Source of the DNA: Flavobacteriales bacterium
GTDB taxonomy: Bacteria; Bacteroidota; Bacteroidia; Flavobacteriales; Schleiferiaceae
Direction: 5' to 3'
NCBI GenBank assembly: GCA_002737315.1
Contig: NSIH01000008.1
Span: 1 to 48,855 of the forward strand
DNA: 48,855 nucleotides
The translations under genes were made by a program, and so were the position numbers. The notes beneath the pieces are model-generated. The model was not told the origin of the DNA and did no database searches. It saw only the letters and a list, made by a program, of their open reading frames with translations. How positions within the stretch are numbered: the first letter of the stretch is position 1; each line of letters begins with the position of its first letter. Positions 32,343 through 39,563 of the stretch are shown in pieces.

Positions 32343-34223
32343 TTAAAGGATTAGGACCTCGGTGCGTCGGTTTCGCGCCCTACCCTGCTCTGTCTGGTTT
32401 GATTCAATTGGTTTACTCAGACCATAACCTTTGTATTCCAATTGATTACGATCAACTCCCTCATTAATCAATTCAAGAACTATTCCCTTGGCGCGGCGCT
32501 CCGATAAATCAAGATTGTAGGCTGAGCTGCCCACGCTGTCGGTATGCCCCTCGATGCAAACCCTCACCTTGGAATTGGCTTTGAGCCATGCAACCAAACT
32601 GAGCAACTCTGGCCTTGATTGGGGCAGAAGCGCCTCGGAATCCGTAGCAAAATAGAGGTTTTCAAGCCTTGTGCGTTGGCCCGACTCGATGGGCTGCAGC
32701 CAAAGGGTGTCCATTTGGGAATCCTTGGAACGCTCGGTTAAAATTCTGCGTTCGCTAAGCATCTGGTAGCCCGCTGCCTGTATTTGAAATCCGCGCGGAC
32801 TTCCCTCGACCAAGGCAACTTGGTAGCTTGAGCCTTTGTGGTCCAGCACCCTAGACTGTTCAAAGTCAGAAATCTTCCACTGTGCATCAGCAACCAAGCC
32901 TCCCTTGACTCGGTCGGCGACCCAGACCGTCCACCAGAGAATTGGACTGGGACGATAGGACTCGGGCAGCGAAAGCTGGTACAAATCAACCCGCCCCGCT
33001 GCATCACCAAGGATTCCGCCGCGTGCAAAAAAAGCCTCTTTGCCGTCGGGCCGGACTACCAAACCAAAATTATCAAGGTGGTCATTCAAGGGAGGAGGGA
33101 GATGCTGCGGTTCGGACCAAGTACTGTCGGTGGTTCGCCTGCTCAGGTACAAATCCAATCCGCCCATTCCCTCGCGACCGCTGGAGGCAAAATAGAGGGT
33201 TTTGCCGTCGGCATGCAAAAACGGCGTAGACTCTGCGCCAGAGGAGTTAATCGGACTAGGCAAGGGCGCAACTTGGGCCCACCGTCCGTCGCGCAACTGG
33301 GCATGCCAAATAGTAGCTGTTCCTTCACCTTGGCGGGATTCTCGTACAAAAAAAAGTTCTCGGCCGTCCGCCGACAGGCAGGGCTGTGATTCCCATTGAC
33401 CCGTGTTAATGTCAGGGCCAGCATTTTGCGCTTCGGACCAGCGGCCGTCCGCGCGGAGAAAAGAAAAATAAATATCACAGGACCCGTAGCCCTCTTCTCG
33501 CTCGCAGGCGGCAAAAGCCATCATTTTTTGGTCGCCTCTTACACTGACTGCCCCTTCATTCCCCATGGTATTGAGTCCGCCGGGGAGCGCAAAGGCCTTG
33601 GACCAGGTGCCCTCTAGCCGCCGGCTGGACATAATTACTTCGTCCCCGAGCGCGCTGGGCTGACGAGCCGTGAAGTAAAGGCTTGCGTTGTCTCCCGATA
33701 TACTCGGGAAGTAGTTCATTTCAAGCTGGTTCACCGAATCACTAAGTCGAGAAAAGGCATAGTCACCCGGACGATGCAATGCCGTTTGAGAAAATCTGGC
33801 AGAGGCTCGAATCCGCTCCGCCTCTTGGCGCTGTACGGAGGGTGTTTTAGGGAGTGCCAAATAGGCTGTGGCTGCAGAATCTGCGTGAACGTACCATCCT
33901 TGAAGCATGGCATTAGTCGTCCAGCGAAACATGGCTTGACGTTCTGCGCCCGCGGCAGCCCCACGCACAAAGGCAGCGCGAGCCTTTTGATCGTCAAGCG
34001 GTTCAAAGGCGGAATAGGCTTCGCCCAAGGCAACCCATGCCGCGGCATATTCGGGATTCGAAGAAACCACCTTCTCGAGCAGAGTTCGCGCCTTTTGAAC
34101 CTGAGGAGGCTTCGACCGCAGCAACTCCATTGCCTTCTGAAAACGAAGGACTTCAGCCTTGGACTGAGCAAGGAGAAGTGCCGGGAAACCCAGCGCTGCC
34201 AAGAGAAAAATCCGCCAAAGCAT
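32343..34223 (-). CDS. OmpA-family outer membrane protein with TPR and PD40 propeller
   Basis: A 626-residue envelope protein. A signal peptide (MLWRIFLLAALGFPALLLAQ) is followed by a TPR-like helical region (about 20-110), a WD40/PD40-type propeller (about 150-410, with LYFTARQP, LFFVRESRQGEGTATIW, LYFASSGREGMGGLDLYL) and a C-terminal OmpA peptidoglycan-binding domain (about 515-626, EGHTDSVGSSAYNLDLSERRA and NRRTEVLIL). The same order is seen in Bacteroidota envelope proteins such as PorE, but the carboxypeptidase-regulatory-like domain is not obvious here. The start is the ATG at 34223, not the track TTG at 34232. It is divergent from fur. Confidence 0.88.
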   Translation of the reverse strand: MLWRIFLLAALGFPALLLAQSKAEVLRFQKAMELLRSKPPQVQKARTLLEKVVSSNPEYAAAWVALGEAYSAFEPLDDQKARAAFVRGAAAGAERQAMFRWTTNAMLQGWYVHADSAATAYLALPKTPSVQRQEAERIRASARFSQTALHRPGDYAFSRLSDSVNQLEMNYFPSISGDNASLYFTARQPSALGDEVIMSSRRLEGTWSKAFALPGGLNTMGNEGAVSVRGDQKMMAFAACEREEGYGSCDIYFSFLRADGRWSEAQNAGPDINTGQWESQPCLSADGRELFFVRESRQGEGTATIWHAQLRDGRWAQVAPLPSPINSSGAESTPFLHADGKTLYFASSGREGMGGLDLYLSRRTTDSTWSEPQHLPPPLNDHLDNFGLVVRPDGKEAFFARGGILGDAAGRVDLYQLSLPESYRPSPILWWTVWVADRVKGGLVADAQWKISDFEQSRVLDHKGSSYQVALVEGSPRGFQIQAAGYQMLSERRILTERSKDSQMDTLWLQPIESGQRTRLENLYFATDSEALLPQSRPELLSLVAWLKANSKVRVCIEGHTDSVGSSAYNLDLSERRAKGIVLELINEGVDRNQLEYKGYGLSKPIESNQTEQGRARNRRTEVLIL

Positions 34224-34249
34224 AGGCTGCAAGGTACGCTTAGAGCACC

Positions 34250-34257
34250 TACCTTTG
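34250..34257 (+). promoter_or_regulatory. -7 promoter element of fur
   Basis: TACCTTTG, an exact match, 18 nt before the fur ATG. Confidence 0.6.
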
Positions 34258-34275
34258 ATTTTTGGCCTCTACCCT

Positions 34276-34716
34276 ATGTCTGAAACGCAATTAGATCGCG
34301 TACGCGAAGTGTTCAACCGCTACCTCAAGGAGCGCGGGCAACGCAAAACCCCCGAACGCTATGCGATTTTAAGCGAGGTGTACGCCGAAGTTGGGCATTT
34401 TGACGTAGAAACGCTGTACTCGGGAATGAAGGCCAAGAACTACCACGTGAGTAGGGCCACCCTATACAATACTCTAGACCTTCTTGTGGAATGCGGCTTG
34501 GTGCGGCGCCATCAGTTCGCGACCAACCAGGCGCACTACGAGAAATCCTACTTTAACCGCCAGCACGACCACCTTTTAATGGTCGATAGCGGTGAGGTCA
34601 TCGAGTTCTGCGATCCACGAATCCAGCAAATTAAAGCCAGTATTGCCGAGCTCTTTGGAGTGGAGGTTACCGGTCACCAACTATACATCTACGCTAAATC
34701 AAAAAACATACAATGA
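34276..34716 (+). CDS. fur: Fur-family metal-responsive regulator
   Basis: A 146-residue Fur/PerR-type repressor. The winged HTH spans about residues 20-85 (RGQRKTPERYAIL, HVSRATLYNTLDLLVECGLV). The metal-binding cluster includes HFDVETLY and the RQHDHLL motif (His-Asp-His). The CxxC pairs that hold the structural zinc in Fur and PerR are absent; only isolated cysteines are seen. Which metal it senses cannot be assigned, and fur is used as a family symbol. The ATG at 34276 is chosen because it is the standard start (MSETQLDRVREVF). It overlaps purA as ATGA. Confidence 0.87.
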   Translation: MSETQLDRVREVFNRYLKERGQRKTPERYAILSEVYAEVGHFDVETLYSGMKAKNYHVSRATLYNTLDLLVECGLVRRHQFATNQAHYEKSYFNRQHDHLLMVDSGEVIEFCDPRIQQIKASIAELFGVEVTGHQLYIYAKSKNIQ

Positions 34717-35984
34717 AGGGTGCTGACATACTTCTTGGCCTGCAGTGGGGCGACGAGGGCAAAGGTAAAATTGTGGACGTCCTGACCAGGGACTATGATG
34801 TGGTTGCACGCTTTCAGGGCGGGCCCAATGCAGGACACACCCTTGAATTCAATGGAATTAAGCACGTACTTCATACTATTCCTAGCGGAATTTTTCACCC
34901 TAAGGCCATCAATATCGTGGGCAACGGGGTCGTAATCGACCCCGTGGTGTTCATGCGTGAGATCGATAAACTCGTTCCCTACGGAGTGTCCTTCGCAAAT
35001 TGCCTAAGGATTTCGCGTAAGGCACATCTAATTCTACCGAGTCATCGCCTGTTGGACGCGGCGTCTGAAGCGGCCAAAGGAAAAAACAAGATCGGATCAA
35101 CCCTCAAGGGAATTGGACCATCCTACATGGATAAGACGGGCAGAAACGGACTTCGCGTTGGAGACATCGAACTTCCTGATTTTGGTGAGCGATACAGAGC
35201 GCTCAAAGCCAAACACCTCCAAATGCTGGACGGTGCGACGCAGGCCTTTGACCTGGACGAAGCCGAATCAGAGTGGTACGAAGCCATTGCTCGCTTGCAG
35301 GAACTGCCACTAGCCGACACCGACATTCTTATTCAGGAGGCCTACCGTGCAGGTAAGCGCATTTTAGCCGAAGGCGCGCAGGGCACTATGCTCGACATCG
35401 ACTTTGGGACCTATCCGTTTGTAACGTCCTCCACCACGACGGCCGCAGGGGCTTGTACCGGCTTAGGCTTGGCCCCAAACCGCATCGGGGAGGTCATTGG
35501 TATTTTTAAGGCCTATTGCACCCGAGTCGGCAGCGGTCCATTCCCCACTGAACTCGACAATGAATTGGGAGAGAAAATCCGCCAAATTGGCCGAGAGTTC
35601 GGCTCGACAACCGGCCGGCCGCGTCGCACGGGTTGGCTTGATTTAGTGGCACTTAAGTACGCTGTTGAAGTGAACGGGGTCACGCAACTCATGATGATGA
35701 AGGCCGACGTGCTCAGCGGGCTCGACAGCCTCGAGGTTTGCACCTCCTACCGATACCGCGGCGAAGAGGTAGACCACCTTCCCTACCGACTTGATGCACA
35801 GCTCCTTGAGCCGGTCTACCAAAGCCTCCCGGGCTGGAGCGAAGACTTGACCGGGGTGCGGCAAACAACGGATCTCCCCGATACCCTAACGTCTTATGTG
35901 CGTTTTATTGAGAATTTCACGGGCGTTCCGGTGGTCTTGGTCTCGGTTGGCCCCGACCGCGAGCAAACCCTATGGCGACGCTAG
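34713..35984 (+). CDS. purA: Adenylosuccinate synthetase
   Basis: A 423-residue enzyme that converts IMP and aspartate to adenylosuccinate with GTP, the first committed step to AMP. Seen: the GTP-loop LLGLQWGDEGKGKIVD at residue 8, GPNAGHT near residue 38, KGIGPSYMDKTGRNGLRVGD, DFGTYPFVTSSTTTAAGACTGLG and VGPDREQT near the end. Length is normal. It is in one block with fur (4-nt overlap) and the OstA-like gene (13-nt overlap). Confidence 0.97.
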   Translation: MKGADILLGLQWGDEGKGKIVDVLTRDYDVVARFQGGPNAGHTLEFNGIKHVLHTIPSGIFHPKAINIVGNGVVIDPVVFMREIDKLVPYGVSFANCLRISRKAHLILPSHRLLDAASEAAKGKNKIGSTLKGIGPSYMDKTGRNGLRVGDIELPDFGERYRALKAKHLQMLDGATQAFDLDEAESEWYEAIARLQELPLADTDILIQEAYRAGKRILAEGAQGTMLDIDFGTYPFVTSSTTTAAGACTGLGLAPNRIGEVIGIFKAYCTRVGSGPFPTELDNELGEKIRQIGREFGSTTGRPRRTGWLDLVALKYAVEVNGVTQLMMMKADVLSGLDSLEVCTSYRYRGEEVDHLPYRLDAQLLEPVYQSLPGWSEDLTGVRQTTDLPDTLTSYVRFIENFTGVPVVLVSVGPDREQTLWRR

Positions 35985-37327
35985 GTAGAACCAAGCTTAC
36001 TTCGCTCGCGCTGCTGCTTGCAGGAATGCTCGGCGCACAAACGATACAGCTCAAGCAGGCCGATCGCTTCACCGTGGTGAATTTAGATGGCCGCAGCGTA
36101 ACCAAACTGCGCGGGAGGGTCAAACTCGTTAGCGCCGAAGGTGTTTTTACCTGCGATAGCGCAGACTGGTACCGAGGCGAGAACCGTCTTTTTGCCTACC
36201 ACAACGTGCGCTTCGCTGGCCGTGAAGGCCTAATAATTCGATCTCGAGTCTTGGAATACCTTAATGGCGAAAGCTACTTCTCTGGCGGAGTAACGGTTTC
36301 AGACGGCGATCAAAGCCTGCGAACGTCGAGTTTGCGCTACAGTACGTCGACCAAAAAGGGAATTTTTAGTCAGCGGGCAGAACTCAACACCAAAGACGGC
36401 ACGCTGACTTGCCGACGCGGAGATTTCAATGGAGGCAGCTATCGTTTTTTTGGTGATGTTCGATGGACCGGCGCCAACGAAAGGCTTTACAGCGAACAAA
36501 TGGACTACCACGCGGAGCAGGGAAGTGCGCAATTACCTCTGGGAGGATCCGGTCGCTTCAATGAGGATTCCCTGGTGTTTGGAGGCGGCACCCTGAAACT
36601 GAACGGATCCCGGTCCTTTGATTTCATTAATGGAGTTCAAGGCTGGGGGCCATCCCGGCAGTTTAGCGCTGATCGATTCCGAAGGTGGTCCGATGCCGAT
36701 CGATCGGAATGGACGGGGTCGGCCTACCTCGCCGACTGGGAGGGAGACAGTACCGAACTCTGGGCGGACTGGCTTGCTACTACCCCCGACAGCATTAATG
36801 CCCGTGGGAATGCATCAGTTGCCATGACTTCATGGAGCGGACGGGCAGAAAGCTGGAGGGGTCATCGAAGGGATTCCGTCTTTCTTCTCGAGGGAAGCCC
36901 AGTGGTTTGGAGCGAAGACTACCAAATTATTGCAAAGCAATTTACTATGAGCCAATGGGGACCTGGCGATAGTCTTTGGGCCAATGAGGGGGTGCACCTG
37001 GGCGAAGTATCAGACAGCAGCGGGCGCTGCAACCAAATGGCTGCAGAATCCATGCGCGCGCGAATTCTAAAGGGAAAAATGCAGCGAATGGACCTAGAAA
37101 CCAACGCCGAAGCCCTTTTCTACCCCGAGGATGGACCAGCCAGCCGAATGAAGTCAGGGAGAATCGAACTCTGGTTTAAGCCCGAGGGAGGCATAGACGA
37201 AATTCGTTTTTATCCGAGCCCCAAGGGGAGCGCCGTCAACGAAACGGCACCCAGTTATTTACCGGGTTATGCTGATCGTTGGGGCGAGCGTCCTTCCAGA
37301 ACTGCGGCGATGTCTGGCCTAAAGTAG
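35972..37327 (+). CDS. OstA-like protein (LptA-type)
   Basis: A 451-residue secreted protein with a signal peptide (TSLALLLAGMLGAQ) and repeated OstA/LptA-type beta-jellyroll strands such as KLRGRVKLVSAEGVFTCDSADWY, FSGGVTVSDGDQSLRTSSL and ANEGVHLGEVSD. OstA-like proteins bind and transfer LPS across the periplasm; this Bacteroidota version (OstA_2) is longer and its exact role in Lpt transport is inferred. It starts inside purA and overlaps the convergent MazG-like gene by 61 nt at the end. Confidence 0.82.
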   Translation: MATLGRTKLTSLALLLAGMLGAQTIQLKQADRFTVVNLDGRSVTKLRGRVKLVSAEGVFTCDSADWYRGENRLFAYHNVRFAGREGLIIRSRVLEYLNGESYFSGGVTVSDGDQSLRTSSLRYSTSTKKGIFSQRAELNTKDGTLTCRRGDFNGGSYRFFGDVRWTGANERLYSEQMDYHAEQGSAQLPLGGSGRFNEDSLVFGGGTLKLNGSRSFDFINGVQGWGPSRQFSADRFRRWSDADRSEWTGSAYLADWEGDSTELWADWLATTPDSINARGNASVAMTSWSGRAESWRGHRRDSVFLLEGSPVVWSEDYQIIAKQFTMSQWGPGDSLWANEGVHLGEVSDSSGRCNQMAAESMRARILKGKMQRMDLETNAEALFYPEDGPASRMKSGRIELWFKPEGGIDEIRFYPSPKGSAVNETAPSYLPGYADRWGERPSRTAAMSGLK

Positions 37328-37674
37328 TTTGGGCCCTTCATGACCTTGCCGTCTTCGCGGTAAATCGGCTGACCGTCAGCGCCTAATTTACTTAGGTTGC
37401 TTCGGTGAATCTCTCTAAACACCTCTTCAATAAGGTCCTGCAAGCCGTGAGTAATAATGGTTCCGCACAAAATGTAAAGCTGATCCCCGAGGGCGTCAGC
37501 TACCTCTACTAGGTTGCCAGCGCGCGCAGCGTCTAGGTATTCCTCGTTTTCTTCGGCCATTAGTCGGTGGCGAAGTGCCACTAAATCCTCGCTCGGCATG
37601 ATCAATGGCGCATCCTGCATCGGTACGCGGTAGGTGCGGTGAAATTCAGAAACTGAATCAAGTATCTCCTTCAT
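37267..37674 (-). CDS. MazG-like nucleoside triphosphate pyrophosphohydrolase
   Basis: A 135-residue all-alpha NTP pyrophosphohydrolase of the MazG/PRA-PH superfamily, cleaving NTPs or dNTPs to NMP and pyrophosphate. The metal-binding EExxE..ExxD pattern is seen in MAEENEEYLDAARAGN near residue 40 and EVADALGDQLYILCG near residue 56. The single domain is short compared with full MazG (two domains). The ATG at 37674 is preferred over the track TTG at 37704. It is divergent from the 62-residue membrane protein, with 29 nt between starts. Possible roles are nucleotide-pool cleaning or (p)ppGpp-linked control; not determined. Confidence 0.85.
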   Translation of the reverse strand: MKEILDSVSEFHRTYRVPMQDAPLIMPSEDLVALRHRLMAEENEEYLDAARAGNLVEVADALGDQLYILCGTIITHGLQDLIEEVFREIHRSNLSKLGADGQPIYREDGKVMKGPNYFRPDIAAVLEGRSPQRSA

Positions 37675-37681
37675 TTGGCTG

Positions 37682-37689
37682 TATTTTTG
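37682..37689 (+). promoter_or_regulatory. -7 promoter element of the 62-residue membrane protein gene
   Basis: TATTTTTG, an exact match to TAnnTTTG, 14 nt before the ATG at 37704, inside the divergent gap to the MazG-like gene. Confidence 0.55.
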
Positions 37690-37703
37690 GTTGAAATTAC
37701 GCA

Positions 37704-37892
37704 ATGGAGACTATTGGAACTGGACACTGGATTTTTGCTGGACTTTTTGCCCTACTTTTTTTGGGTTACTTGGTTTGGAGCTATCGTGTTGACCGACCAA
37801 CCCACGAATTGCACTACCGAGGAGCCTACCGCTACCTTTTAAGTATTTTTGTACTGCTCATGGTAATTTATATTTTCAAACGTTTACTCTAA
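37704..37892 (+). CDS. Small two-helix membrane protein, function unknown
   Basis: A 62-residue protein with two hydrophobic segments (HWIFAGLFALLFLGYLVWSY and YRYLLSIFVLLMVIYIFKRLL) joined by a charged loop RVDRPTHELHYRG. It has its own TATTTTTG box and is followed after 4 nt by the DUF6580 gene, so the pair is an operon. I recall similar small membrane proteins paired with DUF6580 in Flavobacteriia, but this was not checked. No function is claimed; a partner role for the DUF6580 transporter is possible. Confidence 0.72.
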   Translation: METIGTGHWIFAGLFALLFLGYLVWSYRVDRPTHELHYRGAYRYLLSIFVLLMVIYIFKRLL

Positions 37893-37896
37893 AAGC

Positions 37897-38406
37897 ATGC
37901 GATTTACCCCTTTTGTAGCCCTTGTGCTCGCCGCCGCGAGTCGGTTCCTTCTTATTCCCAATGGCTCTGCCCTACTTGCCGCCAATACCCTGAGCGGAAC
38001 CTGGTTTCGCAAACCTTGGATGCAGATGCTATTACCCTTAGCCCTGCTCTACGCCTCAGATTTGGTGCTTAACAATACCGTCTATTCCGCATACCAAGAG
38101 GGATTTTCCTGGGGCTTTGCCGACAGCCTCGGCGTTTATGCTGCACACTTGGCCGTACTCGCCTACGCTCAGCTTGCCAAACCCAAGGCCGATGGACTTG
38201 CGTGGATCGGGCACAGCGCCGCCAGCAACCTCATCTTTTTTGGTCTAAGCAATTTTGCCGTTTGGTACGCAGGCCATGGATCCTCCTTGGGACTCGTTTA
38301 CCTCGCTGGCCTACCCTTTTTGGGAATTTCGTTTGGAGCTACGACCCTCTGGGGATACGCCATCGGATTCGCGCTGCAGCGCAGCAAGGCAACCGCAAGC
38401 GCATAA
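37897..38406 (+). CDS. DUF6580 family putative transport protein
   Basis: A 169-residue integral membrane protein, with about five or six hydrophobic segments. It resembles DUF6580, described as a putative transporter and similar in size and shape to ECF-type S components. Seen: the N-terminal FVALVLAAASRFLLIPNGSALLAANTLSG, a central LPLALLYASDLVLNNTVYS and LIFFGLSNFAVWY. The gene is convergent with the BtuG/BtuB unit (70 nt between stops), so its link to cobalamin uptake is only by neighbourhood and inferred. Start ATG is 4 nt after the 62-residue gene stop. Confidence 0.78.
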   Translation: MRFTPFVALVLAAASRFLLIPNGSALLAANTLSGTWFRKPWMQMLLPLALLYASDLVLNNTVYSAYQEGFSWGFADSLGVYAAHLAVLAYAQLAKPKADGLAWIGHSAASNLIFFGLSNFAVWYAGHGSSLGLVYLAGLPFLGISFGATTLWGYAIGFALQRSKATASA

Positions 38407-38475
38407 ATCATTAGCGCAGCAATAGACAGAGCCGAAGTGACTCTGCCTATAATGCAATGCCGTGATTGGCGAGAA

Positions 38476-39507
38476 CTAGGGCATCCAGACCGCTGCGGTC
38501 GGAACGACTCCAGCCTCAGCAATTGAAATCAATTGGCCCGCGAAGCTGTAGCGGCGTATCTCGCCATTTTGCTGAAAATCCTTGGCATCCAAAACATAGA
38601 TATCTCTCGTGGCAGGTTCCACATAGAGTCCGTAGGCTCCGCCACCAATCCAAGGAATTGCGGGGTAGTCCAGTGCAGTGGGTTCCATTCTCATCACATC
38701 GCCGATGTAGCCGTCGCGAATCCAGTATAAAACTTGACCGTCGGTCTGAAGCCTTGAGGGTCGGTCTGAAATGCCTACCGCGGGGTAGTTGGCGGTCACC
38801 GCGCGAGTTGTGACGTCAATCCGTACCAAAGAAGCGGCTCGGTCCCCTCCTGCCCCACTGTAGTCGGTGTAGCCCGAGCACAGCACGTAAATGCTGTTGC
38901 CCATGCGAACCATTGAGGTGGGATTGATCCCAACAGGAACCGTGGCGAGCAGTTCAAAGGTGGCTGCATCGATAATAGCCACCGTACTGTCGATTCCGTA
39001 GCCTCCGCTGCAGCTTACCCATAGCTCGTTTTCGTAGGCAAGAAGTGCCTCGGGAGCCGTCGCTACATCGACAGAATCACTAATGGTTAGACTTGATTTA
39101 CTCACTCGATAGACCCGGTTTCGGCCCCAATCGCTTACAGCAATGTCCCCACCCTGAAGCACTAAGGCATGGCGGGGCGAGGAAAAGCCCGTGGCTCGGC
39201 CAATCGAGACCAGGTCGGGGTACTCCATGGCCTCAAGCGAAGCCGCTCCGTTTAAAACCGCATAAATCCTGTTGCCGTCAGCCCGAAGTCCGTTGCCTAA
39301 ATTCCCGAGATTCCTTGCATTTGCAGCAAAAAAAGCGTCGGGTGTTATGCTGTCTTGGTCCGACCAATGCGTCAGGGTTGCGGTTCCGCCCATAAAGGCG
39401 CCCTCGTTGAGAATGTAGAGACCCGTTTGAAAGGTGTTTGCGGGCTTATTGGGCTCGCAGGACCAAAGTGCTACGGCAGAACCAATTATAAGTATTGAAC
39501 TCTTCAT
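38476..39507 (-). CDS. BtuG-like surface lipoprotein (beta-propeller, DUF5074/YncE type)
   Basis: A 343-residue lipoprotein. A signal ending IIGSAVALWSC gives the lipid-modified Cys, followed by a propeller with repeats such as DADGNRIYAVLNGA-type strands, GGDIAVSDWGRNRVYRV, NELWVSCSGGYGIDSTVAIID and REIYVLDAK-like (here RDIYVLDAK). Such DUF5074 propellers include BtuG, which binds vitamin B12 at the outer surface for the BtuB receptor. It lies 56 nt downstream of a TonB-dependent receptor that sits behind a cobalamin riboswitch, so a B12 role is well supported by context. Translation follows an A-rich leader (AAAAATAAAAAAC before ATG). Confidence 0.87.
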   Translation of the reverse strand: MKSSILIIGSAVALWSCEPNKPANTFQTGLYILNEGAFMGGTATLTHWSDQDSITPDAFFAANARNLGNLGNGLRADGNRIYAVLNGAASLEAMEYPDLVSIGRATGFSSPRHALVLQGGDIAVSDWGRNRVYRVSKSSLTISDSVDVATAPEALLAYENELWVSCSGGYGIDSTVAIIDAATFELLATVPVGINPTSMVRMGNSIYVLCSGYTDYSGAGGDRAASLVRIDVTTRAVTANYPAVGISDRPSRLQTDGQVLYWIRDGYIGDVMRMEPTALDYPAIPWIGGGAYGLYVEPATRDIYVLDAKDFQQNGEIRRYSFAGQLISIAEAGVVPTAAVWMP

Positions 39508-39563
39508 GTTTTTTATTTTTAGGATTGAAATTATTGGAATACAGGATGATTGAACTATTGAAA

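Noticed and set aside
33774-34283. 169-residue plus-strand ORF (and 32838-33389)
   Set aside because: They are antisense to the OmpA-family gene, which has a clear signal peptide and domain order.
38424-38446. Hairpin CAGAG-N9-CTCTG between DUF6580 and the BtuG-like gene
   Set aside because: The stem is short, with a 9-nt loop and no T-run on either strand, so it does not qualify as an intrinsic terminator.
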